DNA from: Paenibacillus sp. OV219
GTDB taxonomy: Bacteria; Bacillota; Bacilli; Paenibacillales; Paenibacillaceae
NCBI RefSeq assembly: GCF_900110075.1
Contig: NZ_FOCJ01000009.1
Location: 1 to 64,000 of the forward strand
Length of the DNA: 64,000 nt
Direction of reading: 5' to 3'
Both the position numbers and the translations under genes were made by a program. The first letter of the stretch is position 1. Every line of letters starts with the position of its first letter. The notes under the pieces were generated by a model, which was not told the DNA's origin, ran no database searches, and saw only the letters and a list, made by a program, of their open reading frames with translations. Below, piece by piece: positions 8,316 to 17,192 of the stretch.

Positions 8316-8383
8316 ATCCAAAGGAATATACGAATAAAAATCGACATTTTTCATCTCTATCCGAAAGGGGTGTGCTAGGGCGC

Positions 8384-9499
8384 ATGAGTCTAAACACCAA
8401 TATGAACGCCAACAAGGCAGAGGCGATCATTCGCTTTGACGGCGTGACCAAGCAGTACGAGAGCGATCCCGCGGTACTGAAGCACGTCAGCTTCGAAATT
8501 GAGCGAGGTAAATTTTATACGCTGCTTGGTCCGTCAGGCTGCGGCAAAACGACGATTCTGCGTCTCATTGCCGGGTTCACGGCTCCGTCGAAGGGTAGCA
8601 TTTATTTTAACGGGCAAATCATTAACCATATTCCGGCGAACAAGCGCCAAGTGAATACGGTGTTCCAGGATTACGCGCTGTTCCCGCATCTCAACGTGTT
8701 CGAGAACGTGGCATTCGGCCTGCGCATTAAAAAGCTGAAGCAGTCTGAGATAAAAGACAAGGTGCAGGAGGCGCTTCGTTTCGTTAATCTTAGCGGCTAC
8801 GAGAACCGTGAGATTACTGAGATGTCGGGCGGCCAGCGGCAGCGGGTTGCGATTGCGCGGGCGATTGTGAATCGGCCGGAAATTATTTTGCTGGACGAGC
8901 CGCTCTCTGCGCTCGATCTGAAGCTTCGCACCGAAATGCAAGTGGAGCTGCGCGAGCTGCAGCGGCGCCTTGGCATTACGTTTATTTTCGTTACGCATGA
9001 CCAAGAAGAGGCGCTCGCGATGTCAGATGAAATCTTCGTTCTAAGCGAAGGCCGCATTCAACAAAGTGGAACGCCAATGGACATCTATGATGAGCCGATC
9101 AACCGGTTCGTAGCTGATTTTATCGGGGAATCGAACATCGTAGACGGACGGATGAAGGCGGACTACGTCGTCGAATTCGCAGGCAAAACCTTCGAGTGTG
9201 TGGACAAAGGCTTGCAGCCAAACGAGCCGATCGACATCGTCATTCGCCCGGAGGATCTGGAGATTACGCGGCCGGAGGACGGCAAGCTGAAGGTGCGCGT
9301 GGAGGCGCAGCTGTTCCGAGGGGTTCACTTCGAGATTCAATGCGCTGATGAAGCCGGCAACAAATGGCTTGTCCACTCGACACGCAAAACGGAGGTTGGC
9401 GTGTCGATCGGGCTGACCTTTGACCCCGAGGCGATTCACGTTATGCGGTTTAACGAAACGGAAGAAGAATTCGACAGAAGGCTGGAGTCGTACTCATGA
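8384..9499 (+). CDS. potA: Spermidine/putrescine ABC transporter ATPase
   Basis: A 371-residue ATP-binding subunit of the polyamine importer. The Walker A motif GPSGCGKTT is at residues 49-57, followed by the Q-loop ([10 protein letters not shown]), the signature [13 protein letters not shown], Walker B ([12 protein letters not shown]) and the H-loop (FVTHDQEEA). The C-terminal third is the TOBE-type regulatory domain typical of PotA and MalK. First gene of four tightly packed genes, potABCD. The ATG at 8384 has a purine-rich GAAAGGGG about 13 bases upstream; the GTG at 8372 is a possible alternative. Its stop overlaps the potB start (ATGA). Confidence 0.94.
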   Translation: MSLNTNMNANKAEAIIRFDGVTKQYESDPAVLKHVSFEIERGKFYTLLGPSGCGKTTILRLIAGFTAPSKGSIYFNGQIINHIPANKRQVNTVFQDYALFPHLNVFENVAFGLRIKKLKQSEIKDKVQEALRFVNLSGYENREITEMSGGQRQRVAIARAIVNRPEIILLDEPLSALDLKLRTEMQVELRELQRRLGITFIFVTHDQEEALAMSDEIFVLSEGRIQQSGTPMDIYDEPINRFVADFIGESNIVDGRMKADYVVEFAGKTFECVDKGLQPNEPIDIVIRPEDLEITRPEDGKLKVRVEAQLFRGVHFEIQCADEAGNKWLVHSTRKTEVGVSIGLTFDPEAIHVMRFNETEEEFDRRLESYS

Positions 9500-10332
9500 G
9501 GACGGCCGATACATACTCTTCCCAAGCTGCCGCTCCGCGCGCTCGAAATTTGTATCTGATTCCCTATATGCTATGGATGCTGCTATTCGTAGCGGCACCG
9601 ATCATCCTCATCATCTATGACTCGCTGTTCGATGTGGATGGTAAGTTCACATTCGCCAACTACGGGCATTTCTTCACGCCGGTCTATATGAAGATGACGT
9701 TCAGCTCGTTCTGGTACGCCTTCCTCATTACGGCGTTCTCGCTATTGGTTAGTTACCCAGCGGCGTATTTGCTGACAAGGACGAAGCATAAGCAGCTCTG
9801 GCTGCTGCTTATCATCCTGCCAAGCTGGATCAACCTGCTACTGAAAACCTACGCGTTTATCGGATTATTCGGCACGTATGGGGCGGCGAATGCTATTCTC
9901 GAGACGATTGGGATCGGCAAGCAGCAGATATTATTTACGGATTTCAGCTTTATTTTCGTATCGGTCTATATCTTCATTCCGTTTATGATTCTACCGATCT
10001 TTAACGCGATTGAAGAGCTAAACCCGTCGCTCATCGACGCTGCGCGTGATCTTGGCGCTTCGCCATGGACGACGTTCCGCCGCGTCATCTTCCCGCTTAC
10101 GATTAGTGGCGTGAAATCCGGCTGCCAAGCGGTATTTATACCAGCGCTCTCGCTGTTTATGATTACACGGCTTATTGCGGGCAACCGGGTGATTACGCTC
10201 GGCACGGCGATTGAGCAGCATTTTCTTGTCACGCAGGATTGGGGTATGGGCGCGACAATTGCGGTGTTCCTCATTATTGCGATGGCGATCATTATGATAC
10301 TGACCGGCAATCGCACGAGAGGAAGGAGGTAA
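9496..10332 (+). CDS. potB: Spermidine/putrescine ABC transporter permease PotB
   Basis: A 278-residue inner-membrane permease with about six hydrophobic segments. The binding-protein-dependent transport signature (EAA loop) reads [20 protein letters not shown] at about residues 175-194, where the permease contacts PotA. It overlaps potA by 4 bp and is followed after 9 bp by potC, so translation is probably coupled. PotB and PotC form the heterodimeric channel for spermidine or putrescine uptake. Confidence 0.93.
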   Translation: MRTADTYSSQAAAPRARNLYLIPYMLWMLLFVAAPIILIIYDSLFDVDGKFTFANYGHFFTPVYMKMTFSSFWYAFLITAFSLLVSYPAAYLLTRTKHKQLWLLLIILPSWINLLLKTYAFIGLFGTYGAANAILETIGIGKQQILFTDFSFIFVSVYIFIPFMILPIFNAIEELNPSLIDAARDLGASPWTTFRRVIFPLTISGVKSGCQAVFIPALSLFMITRLIAGNRVITLGTAIEQHFLVTQDWGMGATIAVFLIIAMAIIMILTGNRTRGRR

Positions 10333-10341
10333 CGGCAGCCT

Positions 10342-11172
10342 ATGAAACGTTCACTCAAATGGTCCAATATGTATCTCTGGGTCGTATTTATTATTCTGTA
10401 CGCGCCAATTCTTTACTTGTCGTATTACTCGTTCAACAGCGGCGGCAGCATGCATGGCTTTGAAGGCTTTACGCTGGAGTGGTATAAGGAAGTGTTCGCG
10501 GATACGCGGCTGCTCATTATCCTGCTGAACACGCTCGTCATTGCGCTGTTCGCGTCGGTTATCTCGACCATTCTCGGCGTCATTGGCGCCATCGCGATTC
10601 ATCACGTCCGCAAGCGGTCGAATCAGAACACGCTGCTGTCGCTCAACAACGTGCTGATCGTCAGCCCAGACGTCATCATCGGGGCATCATTCCTTATTCT
10701 GTTTACGATGATTGGCATCAAGCTGGGCTTCGCTTCGGTGCTGATCTCTCATATCGCGTTCAGTGTTCCGATCGTCGTCATTATGGTGCTCCCGAGGCTG
10801 GAGGAAATGAGCCCGACGCTGCTGGATGCGGCGCGCGATCTTGGTGCGACGGAATGGGATGTACTGACTAAGGTTATGCTTCCCTTCATCAAATCAGGCA
10901 TTTTTGCAGGATTCTTCATGGCGTTAACCTACTCGCTGGACGACTTCGCCGTTACGTTCTTCGTGACGGGTAACGGTTTCACGACATTATCCGTTGAGAT
11001 CTACTCTAGAGCACGACAAGGTGTATCATTGTCTATTAACGCGCTATCGACTCTCATCTTTGTCTTCACGATGCTGCTCGTTGTCGGTTACTACTTCATT
11101 AACCGGCGCAGCCGGGGACAAGTATCTGGACGGCGTGGCAGCGGCAAGGAATGGGGGCTAGTGAACAAATGA
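10342..11172 (+). CDS. potC: Spermidine/putrescine ABC transporter permease PotC
   Basis: A 276-residue permease, partner of PotB. The EAA loop is [20 protein letters not shown] (about residues 156-175), and the protein has about six membrane segments. GGAGG precedes the start by about 12 bases inside the end of potB. The stop codon overlaps the most likely potD start (ATGA at 11169-11172). Confidence 0.93.
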   Translation: MKRSLKWSNMYLWVVFIILYAPILYLSYYSFNSGGSMHGFEGFTLEWYKEVFADTRLLIILLNTLVIALFASVISTILGVIGAIAIHHVRKRSNQNTLLSLNNVLIVSPDVIIGASFLILFTMIGIKLGFASVLISHIAFSVPIVVIMVLPRLEEMSPTLLDAARDLGATEWDVLTKVMLPFIKSGIFAGFFMALTYSLDDFAVTFFVTGNGFTTLSVEIYSRARQGVSLSINALSTLIFVFTMLLVVGYYFINRRSRGQVSGRRGSGKEWGLVNK

Positions 11173-12242
11173 ACCAGCTGATGCGAATGATGGTTCTCGT
11201 CGTTCTGCTTGCTTTTGCCCTGATGTATGGTGCCTCTGCGCTTAATTCGTCACAAGGCTACTCCGGTGCCAATACGCTGACCATCTATAACTGGGGCGAT
11301 TATATCGATCCTGAGCTGATCACTGAATTTGAGAAGGAGAGCGGCCTCAAGGTCATCTACTCAACCTTCGATTCCAACGAAGCGATGATGACGAAGATCG
11401 AGCAAGGGGGCACAACCTACGACATAAGCGTTCCTTCCGAATATGCGATTAGCAAAATGAAAGAGGAAAATCTGCTGCTGCCAATCGACAAATCGAAGCT
11501 GCCGAATCTCAAATATATCGATCCGCGCTACATGAATTTGTCCTTTGATCCAAATAATGAGTACTCGATCCCGTATTTCTGGGGCACGGTCGGTATCGTT
11601 TACAATCCGGAGCTTGTTAAAGGAATCGACTTCAAGAGCTGGAACGATCTTTGGAACACTAGCTTGCACAATCAAATTCTTCTCGTGGACGGCGCGCGCG
11701 AAGTCATCGGCTTCGGGCTGAACAGCCTCCATTATTCGCTTAACGATACGAACGAAGAGCACTTGCAGCAGGCGAAAAACAAGCTCAAGGAGCTGACGCC
11801 GAACGTCAAAGCGATCGTCGGTGACGAGATCAAGCTGCTGCTTGCGAACGAAGAGGCCGCGGTTGGTGTCGTCTGGTCGGGCGATGCTGCGGAGATTATC
11901 GACGAGAACGACAAGCTGACCTATGTGGTGCCGGAGGAAGGCTCGAACCTGTGGTTCGATAATATCGTCATTCCGAAGACGGCGAAGAACGTGGAAGGTG
12001 CGCACAAGTTCATCAACTTCATGCTTGATCCCGAGCATGCAGCGCAAAACGCCGAATATGTCGGCTACGCGACGCCGAACAAGAGGGCGCTCGAGCTGCT
12101 CCCGGAAGACATTTCGAGTGACGAGCGGTTCTACCCGAGCCCGGAAGTGACAGCCAAGCTAGAGGTTTACCGCAACTTGGGCAAGAGGATGCTCTCCCAC
12201 TATAACGACTTGTTCCTGGAGTTCAAAATGCACCGCAAATAA
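11169..12242 (+). CDS. potD: Spermidine/putrescine-binding protein PotD, no lipobox
   Basis: A 357-residue solute-binding protein. It has the PotD hallmark TLTIYNWGDYIDPELITEFE after an N-terminal hydrophobic segment (about residues 7-24), and later IPYFWGTVGIVYN and the EAAVGVVWSGDA stretch that lines the ligand cleft. Gram-positive PotD proteins are usually lipoproteins, but no cysteine follows the hydrophobic segment here (...MYGASALNSSQ), so it is either anchored by an uncleaved segment or released by signal peptidase I. The start at 11169 overlaps the potC stop; an in-frame ATG at 11151 would add six residues. Confidence 0.92.
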   Translation: MNQLMRMMVLVVLLAFALMYGASALNSSQGYSGANTLTIYNWGDYIDPELITEFEKESGLKVIYSTFDSNEAMMTKIEQGGTTYDISVPSEYAISKMKEENLLLPIDKSKLPNLKYIDPRYMNLSFDPNNEYSIPYFWGTVGIVYNPELVKGIDFKSWNDLWNTSLHNQILLVDGAREVIGFGLNSLHYSLNDTNEEHLQQAKNKLKELTPNVKAIVGDEIKLLLANEEAAVGVVWSGDAAEIIDENDKLTYVVPEEGSNLWFDNIVIPKTAKNVEGAHKFINFMLDPEHAAQNAEYVGYATPNKRALELLPEDISSDERFYPSPEVTAKLEVYRNLGKRMLSHYNDLFLEFKMHRK

Positions 12243-12335
12243 TATTGATGTCGGCAGGTGTACAAACCCTCTGCAGCCAAGGTCCATATACTAGTTAGCA
12301 AGTAGAGTAGAGGATTGAAAGGTGGGGTTGCAGCG

Positions 12336-12815
12336 ATGAGTGTGCTGGTGTTCGACATGAAGGTAAGTGTGCCAAGCTCCGGACAAGGCCCAGGTGTGCC
12401 GATTCCCGTTGGTTTTATATCGACGACGCCTACGGATGATAAGTACACGATTGCGGATGGCTTCTTTCAAGCGGATGTTGGCTTATATGCTGAATTCTTT
12501 CCTCTGAATAATCGGATCGTTCTGACGGCGATGCTTGGCGTGCTCGGAACGGGCGGGAACGGGGAGATTATCGTGAAGCTGTTCAAATCGCTCGATTCAA
12601 CGTCTATTGGCGTGGAGATTGCTGATACGCGAATCGGCTTTGAGTCGGGGCTTGAGCGGTATTATACGATTGAGCTTCAGACGGCGGATTTCAATACGGA
12701 CAGCTCGTTTAACGTCTACAATTTGACTGCTGAGCTGGAGCCGATTGAAGAAACAAGCGCCTCTGTCATCGGTCCAATCTCACTCGTTGGCGTGTTCTAT
12801 GGGCCAGTTTTATAG
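12336..12815 (+). CDS. Protein of unknown function
   Basis: A 159-residue protein I do not recognise. It starts MSVLVFDMKVSVPSSGQGPG, has no signal peptide or membrane segment, contains no cysteine, and is rich in Gly, Thr, Ser and alternating hydrophobic residues, suggesting an all-beta fold. AGGTGG lies upstream of the ATG at 12336. It stands alone between potD (93 bp upstream) and its own terminator. Beta-rich, cysteine-free proteins of this kind are often structural or surface proteins, but that is speculation. Confidence 0.65.
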   Translation: MSVLVFDMKVSVPSSGQGPGVPIPVGFISTTPTDDKYTIADGFFQADVGLYAEFFPLNNRIVLTAMLGVLGTGGNGEIIVKLFKSLDSTSIGVEIADTRIGFESGLERYYTIELQTADFNTDSSFNVYNLTAELEPIEETSASVIGPISLVGVFYGPVL

Positions 12816-12837
12816 CTTTTGCAGAAGTCCGTTCGAA

Positions 12838-12875
12838 AAGGTCTGTTCATGATTTCAATGAACGGGCTTTTTTTT
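12838..12875 (+). terminator. Intrinsic terminator
   Basis: CTGTTCAT pairs with ATGAACGG and is followed by GCTTTTTTTT, directly downstream of the unknown gene at 12336-12815. Confidence 0.8.
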
Positions 12876-12879
12876 GTGA

Positions 12880-12909
12880 TTGACAGCTTCAGGTAAGGGA
12901 TGCTATTAT
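12880..12909 (+). promoter_or_regulatory. Sigma-A promoter for the ABC-2 exporter operon
   Basis: A consensus TTGACA (12880-12885), 18-bp spacer and TATTAT (12904-12909), about 50 bp before the first exporter gene and immediately after a terminator. Confidence 0.7.
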
Positions 12910-12958
12910 CTTCTCCCTGTCATTTACTAAAATTATGTAAATATGGAGGTACAGGAAA

Positions 12959-13936
12959 TTGATAACCGTTGAAGGTATCAGCAAAACCTTCCTGGTCGCG
13001 AAGCGCGAGCCAGGTATTAAGCATGCGATCAAATCGTTGTTCCATCGTGAGTACACCGCTGTGGAGGCGCTCAAGGACGTATCGTTCTCGATTGCACCGG
13101 GCGAAATTGTCGGCTACATCGGTCCGAATGGCGCTGGAAAATCGACCACGATCAAAGTGATGAGCGGTATCCTCGTCCCGGATCGCGGAACCTGCAAGAT
13201 CAAGGGATATACCCCTTGGCTCGATCGCGTCCAGTACGTGAAGCATATCGGTGTCGTCTTCGGGCAGCGCTCACAGCTATGGTGGGACGTTCCCGTGGTT
13301 GAATCCTTCGAGCTGCTGCGCGACATCTACAACGTTCCGCAGGAGGAATACAAGAAGACGTTGACTTTGCTCGTCGAAACGCTTGACCTCAGCAATATCA
13401 TGTACACGCCGGTTCGGCAGCTTAGTCTAGGACAGCGGATGCGCTGTGAAATCGCTGCCTCACTGCTGCACAGTCCGAGTATTCTGTTCCTCGATGAACC
13501 GACGATTGGACTCGATGCTGTATCGAAGATTGCGGTGCGCCATTTTATTAAGGAGATCAACAAAGAGAGAGGCGTCACAGTCATTCTGACCACGCATGAC
13601 ATGAATGACATTGAGGCGCTGGCAGATCGGATTCTTCTCATTGGCAAAGGCAAGCTTCTCTACGATGGCAGTGTTGCTGGGCTGAGAGGCCGGTTCGGTA
13701 CACGAAGGACGATAACGGCGGATTACCACGAGAACGCGAAGCCGATTGAAATTCCAGGCGCATCGCTGCTGTCCTGGACGCCGGAGCGGGCGATCATCAG
13801 TGTCGATACCGAGCAGGTTATGATCTCCGAAGCGATCACGAGCCTCTCTTCGCAGGTCGAGCTGCTGGATGTGACCATTGATACGCAGCCAATCGAGGAC
13901 ATCATCGTGCAAATGTATAAGGAGTACGAGATATGA
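12959..13936 (+). CDS. ABC-2 exporter ATP-binding protein
   Basis: A 325-residue ATPase of the branch paired with two short ABC-2 permeases (COG4586-like). Walker A GPNGAGKST is at residues 55-63; signature LSLGQRMRCEIAASL; Walker B ILFLDEPTIGLD; H-loop TTHD. The insertion between the first strand and the Walker motif (FLVAKREPGIKHAIKSLFHR) is typical of this group. It uses a TTG start with ATGGAGGT 8 bases upstream. First gene of a three-gene operon; the stop overlaps the next start (ATGA). Substrate unknown. Confidence 0.9.
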   Translation: MITVEGISKTFLVAKREPGIKHAIKSLFHREYTAVEALKDVSFSIAPGEIVGYIGPNGAGKSTTIKVMSGILVPDRGTCKIKGYTPWLDRVQYVKHIGVVFGQRSQLWWDVPVVESFELLRDIYNVPQEEYKKTLTLLVETLDLSNIMYTPVRQLSLGQRMRCEIAASLLHSPSILFLDEPTIGLDAVSKIAVRHFIKEINKERGVTVILTTHDMNDIEALADRILLIGKGKLLYDGSVAGLRGRFGTRRTITADYHENAKPIEIPGASLLSWTPERAIISVDTEQVMISEAITSLSSQVELLDVTIDTQPIEDIIVQMYKEYEI

Positions 13937-14739
13937 TGAAGGCGTATCTGTCCGTATTCAGGCTGCGCATCAGCATAGGGCTGCAGTATCGTGCGGCGGC
14001 GCTGGCCGGCATAGCGACACAGTTTTTCTTCGGCTTTATGTTTATTATGATTTTTCAGGCGTTCTATGCGCATTCCGTTTCAACTCCCCCGATGACACTT
14101 TCTGCAGTGATCACCTACACCTGGCTCAAGCAAGCTTTTCTCGTATTTATCATGCTGTGGCTCAGGGATAATGAATTGTTTGGACTCATCACAAGCGGCA
14201 ACATCGCCTACGAATTGTGCAGGCCGAGCGAGATTTACGGACTCTGGTACGCTAAGCTTCTTGCGACCCGACTATCGAGTGCTCTGCTTCGCTGCTTCCC
14301 ATTACTCCTAGTTACCTTATTTCTGCCGAGACCGTATCGGCTCGAATTGCCTCCCGACCTGCTCACCCTTGTGCTCTTCGTTGTCGTGCTGCTTGTCGGG
14401 CTGCTCTTGGTCGTTGCGATCTCTATGCTGATCTACATATCCGTCTTCGTCACGATGTCGCCGGGCGGATCACTCATGCTATTCAGTATCTTCGGGGAAT
14501 TTCTCGCAGGGCTCATCATTCCTGTGCCGCTGATGCCGGGCTGGATGCAAAATATCGTTTATATGCTTCCGTTCCACTGGACAGCTGATTTTCCATTCCG
14601 GGTATTCACGGGCGAGCTGTCTAAGACTGAGACGTTGTCGGGGCTGGCGGCACAAGCGGCTTGGCTGGTTGGATTGATTGCACTCGGCAAAATATTAATG
14701 AACAAAGCGCTGCGGGGTGTCGTTGTGCAGGGAGGGTGA
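13933..14739 (+). CDS. ABC-2 exporter permease 1
   Basis: A 268-residue membrane protein with about six hydrophobic segments, of the type encoded next to COG4586 ATPases. It begins MMKAYLSVFRLRISIGLQYR, a short cytoplasmic N-terminus before the first segment. It overlaps the ATPase gene by 4 bp and ends 9 bp before the second permease gene. Together the two permeases would form the channel. The exported substrate is not evident. Confidence 0.86.
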   Translation: MMKAYLSVFRLRISIGLQYRAAALAGIATQFFFGFMFIMIFQAFYAHSVSTPPMTLSAVITYTWLKQAFLVFIMLWLRDNELFGLITSGNIAYELCRPSEIYGLWYAKLLATRLSSALLRCFPLLLVTLFLPRPYRLELPPDLLTLVLFVVVLLVGLLLVVAISMLIYISVFVTMSPGGSLMLFSIFGEFLAGLIIPVPLMPGWMQNIVYMLPFHWTADFPFRVFTGELSKTETLSGLAAQAAWLVGLIALGKILMNKALRGVVVQGG

Positions 14740-14748
14740 GGTTCGAGG

Positions 14749-15531
14749 ATGAAGCTATATTTTAAATACATGCTGCTGCTGCTGCGCTCTGAGATGCAGT
14801 ACCGCGGCTCCTTTCTGCTGCTTACGCTCGGTCAGTGCTTAACGCCGTTTACAGCGTTTGCGAGCGTGTACTTTATGTTCGAACGGTTCGGGGATTTGAA
14901 GGGCTGGAGCTTCTACGAGGTGGTGTTATGTTTTGCGGTGACGCAGATGGCGTTCTCGTTCACCGAATGTTTTGCGAGGGGGTTCGATGTATTCTCGAGC
15001 CTCGTCGTGAGCGGCAACTTCGACCGGCTGCTCGTACGCCCGCGCAGCACAGCCTTGCAGGTATTCGGCTCCAAGTTCGAGTTCGCCCGTATCGGGCGGC
15101 TCCTGCTGAGCGCCGGTGTATTGGTATGGGCGACTAACCATATTGAGGCAAGCTGGACCCCACTGAAGATAGTGGCGCTCGTGCTCATGGTGGGGAGCGG
15201 AGTTGTGATCTTCACGGGCATCTTCATTCTCGCGGCGTCGATTAGCTTCTGGACCGTGCAGGGGCTCGAAGTAGCGAACATCTTCACCGACGGCGGACGG
15301 GAGATGACTCAGTATCCTCTGAACATTTATCATCGCTGGGTGAAGCGGTTCTTCACCTTCATCATCCCATTCGGATGCGTCAACTACTTGCCGCTGCTGT
15401 ACATCCTCGGCCGTGACGGCGCAGATAACCCGCTGTACGCCTTGCTGCCGCTGCTCGGCTTCGTATTCCTCGCGCCATGCCTGCTCGTCTGGCGCATCGG
15501 AGTGCGGCATTACCGCTCAACCGGGTCATAA
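14749..15531 (+). CDS. ABC-2 exporter permease 2
   Basis: A 260-residue membrane protein, second permease of the operon, with about six hydrophobic segments and the pattern seen in COG3694-type permeases (LVVSGNFDRLLVRPRSTALQ in the cytoplasmic loop and the NIYHRWVKRFFTFIIPFG stretch later). GAGG lies 5-8 bases before the ATG. No terminator with a T-tract is clear after it; transcription would run into the hairpin array at 15588. Confidence 0.86.
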   Translation: MKLYFKYMLLLLRSEMQYRGSFLLLTLGQCLTPFTAFASVYFMFERFGDLKGWSFYEVVLCFAVTQMAFSFTECFARGFDVFSSLVVSGNFDRLLVRPRSTALQVFGSKFEFARIGRLLLSAGVLVWATNHIEASWTPLKIVALVLMVGSGVVIFTGIFILAASISFWTVQGLEVANIFTDGGREMTQYPLNIYHRWVKRFFTFIIPFGCVNYLPLLYILGRDGADNPLYALLPLLGFVFLAPCLLVWRIGVRHYRSTGS

Positions 15532-15587
15532 TTGGGCGGGGAGGCTCTCTCACCGTAGCAACCGACCAAAATAACCAACCATTGCAG

Positions 15588-15995
15588 CTGAGAGAACGCA
15601 TATGTTCTCTCAGCATCCAAGATGATCCGAAAGTTAGGTGAGAGAACCTATATGTGCTCTCACTGCCGAAATCCATCGCACTAACCAACATTCTGCAGCT
15701 GAGAGAACGCATACGTTCTCTCAGCATCCAAAACGTGCGGAAAGTTGGCTGAGAGAACCTATATGTGCTCTCACCGCCGAAATCCATCAAACTAACTAAC
15801 AATCTGCAGCTGAGAGAACGCATATGTTCTCTCATTATCCCAAATGCGCCGAAAGTTAGGTGAGAGAACCTATATGTGCTCTCACCGCCGAAATTCATCA
15901 AGCTAACCAACAATCTGCAACTGAGAGAACGCTATGTTCTCTCAGCATCCAAAACATGCGGATAGTTGGCTGAGAGAACCTATATGTGCTCTTGT
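15588..15995. repeat. Paired-hairpin array, type 2 (111-bp unit, 4 copies)
   Basis: Four 111-bp units, each with two hairpins. The first hairpin has a 10-bp stem (CTGAGAGAAC with GTTCTCTCAG) and starts at 15588, 15699, 15810 and 15921. The second (GTGAGAG or CTGAGAG with CTCTCAC) starts at 15638, 15749, 15860 and 15970. Spacings alternate 50 and 61 bp; the last unit has a 1-bp deletion in the first loop. Units are close to identical, so this array is young or homogenised. The final hairpin loses its closing arm. Confidence 0.93.
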
Positions 15996-16135
15996 GTGGG
16001 CATAAGTGGAAGGATACCAACAAGTAGTTGGACTGAGAGAGGTGCCCCCTACTCACAACGGGGCGAAAGAGCAAATTTAATAGAGGGGGCTGCGCTCGGT
16101 GAGCACAGCTAGTGGTAATATGACAGCCTTGCGAG
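15996..16135. other. Non-coding stretch between hairpin arrays, possible structured RNA
   Basis: No gene is supported here. Long-range complementarity is visible: GCCCCCT near 16042 with AGGGGGC near 16084, followed by GCTCGGTGAGC as a small hairpin. One further CTGAGAG (about 16033) lacks an obvious partner. Function unknown. Confidence 0.35.
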
Positions 16136-16280
16136 CCGAGAGTCGTGAAATCCGACTCTCAGGAGTGAAGAGGCGAGTGTGAGACCTCTGAGAGACGGAA
16201 AAACCGACTCTCAACAAGCAAAGTCGAGCGAATCGACTAGATTGGTGAGCTGAGAGTCGGGAAACCTAACTCTCAGCCAA
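16136..16280. repeat. Paired-hairpin array, type 3 (3 hairpins)
   Basis: Hairpins start at 16136, 16188 and 16250, spaced 52 and 62 bp. Their stems are GAGAGTCG/CGACTCTC, TGAGAG...CTCTCA with inner CGG/CCG, and CTGAGAGT/ACTCTCAG. The outer arms equal those of types 1 and 2, while the inner stem is a different sequence that is still mostly complementary. Confidence 0.8.
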
Positions 16281-16317
16281 CAATCTCGGTTCACCAAACA
16301 TCGCCCACCGCACTATG

Positions 16318-17127
16318 CTAGCGGCGATCTCTATACATGATCATGCTCGCCTCGCGGATGAACGACTGCTCCTCCGTGCTCATGGCGTACATCGCGGGCT
16401 GCTGCGCCGCGGGCAGCGCATTGAGTGCGGTCCATGCTCGCTTCATGCCCGCGGTGATTTCGGGATCGCCCTGCGAACGCCGGGCGTTCAGCTCCATCAG
16501 CTGCCGCGCGAGGCTTTGCGCCTCCGGGCTGCCCGGGTCGACGCCTGCTTCGCAGAGGCGCTTAAGCTCCTCTCGAAACTGCCGATACAAGCGGCCAGTT
16601 TCCTCGACGAAGGGCTGCTTCACCAGCGTCTGCAGTGCTTGCGGCGAGTAAGACTCAGTGGCAATTTGCCGCATGGTTTGCCGCTCATCTGGGGTCAAGT
16701 AAGCTGCTACCCAGCTCGGTTTCAGTTCCATATGCATCACCTCAATTAGATTCGTGAGCGCATCCGCCAGAGCTGGTCCGTCATTCGACGGGACCAGCTT
16801 TTCTGCTTTCTCAATTGCATGCAGAACTGCGTCTAGATGGGCACGCCGCTCAAGCAGCATCTGCTTCTGCACAACCAGAGCGGCGCCGAATTGTTGCGGC
16901 TCCATCTGGCGGAGCGACTTCAGTTCAGCCAACGAAAAGCCTAGAAACTTAAGCGCCAAAATATGCTGCAATTTGGCCAAATCGGCTTCACGATACAGCC
17001 GGTGTCCCGAAGCGGTGCGCGATGATGGAGACAGCACGCCAGACTTGTCGTAGAACTGCAGCGTTCGGACGGACACGCCGGCTTTCTTCGCAAAAGCACT
17101 CGAGCGATACAACTGCTCTCCGTTCAT
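16318..17127 (-). CDS. MerR-family regulator with TipAS-like domain
   Basis: A 269-residue regulator. Residues about 5-75 are a MerR winged helix (YRSSAFAKKAGVSVRTLQFY and RTASGHRLYREADLAKLQHI), then a dimerisation helix, then a C-terminal TipAS-like domain (about 140-260) of the kind that binds thiopeptides and other drugs covalently or tightly. MerR proteins activate promoters whose -35 and -10 boxes are spaced too far apart. The ATG at 17127 has GGAGG 7 bases upstream. Its own promoter at 17155-17185 has the expected 19-bp spacer and a dyad, so it is very likely autoregulated. The inducer is unknown. Confidence 0.9.
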   Translation of the reverse strand: MNGEQLYRSSAFAKKAGVSVRTLQFYDKSGVLSPSSRTASGHRLYREADLAKLQHILALKFLGFSLAELKSLRQMEPQQFGAALVVQKQMLLERRAHLDAVLHAIEKAEKLVPSNDGPALADALTNLIEVMHMELKPSWVAAYLTPDERQTMRQIATESYSPQALQTLVKQPFVEETGRLYRQFREELKRLCEAGVDPGSPEAQSLARQLMELNARRSQGDPEITAGMKRAWTALNALPAAQQPAMYAMSTEEQSFIREASMIMYRDRR

Positions 17128-17154
17128 CGCCACACCTCCTTTCTACTTGAGACA

Positions 17155-17185
17155 AGCTTAACTTATGACGCAGCGTCATAAGCAA
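17155..17185 (-). promoter_or_regulatory. MerR-type promoter with 19-bp spacer and dyad operator
   Basis: On the minus strand TTGCTT (17180-17185) and TAAGCT (17155-17160) are separated by exactly 19 bp. A 21-bp dyad with arms CTTATGACGC and GCGTCATAAG (17162-17182) fills the spacer. Both features are diagnostic of MerR-controlled promoters. It lies just upstream of the MerR gene. Confidence 0.85.
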
Positions 17186-17192
17186 GAGGCAG

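Noticed and set aside
15380-15913. Minus-strand frame of 177 codons with 37-residue internal repeats
   Set aside because: It is open only because the 111-bp repeat unit is a multiple of three. It overlaps the permease gene, has no ribosome site, and the repeats are explained by the hairpin array.
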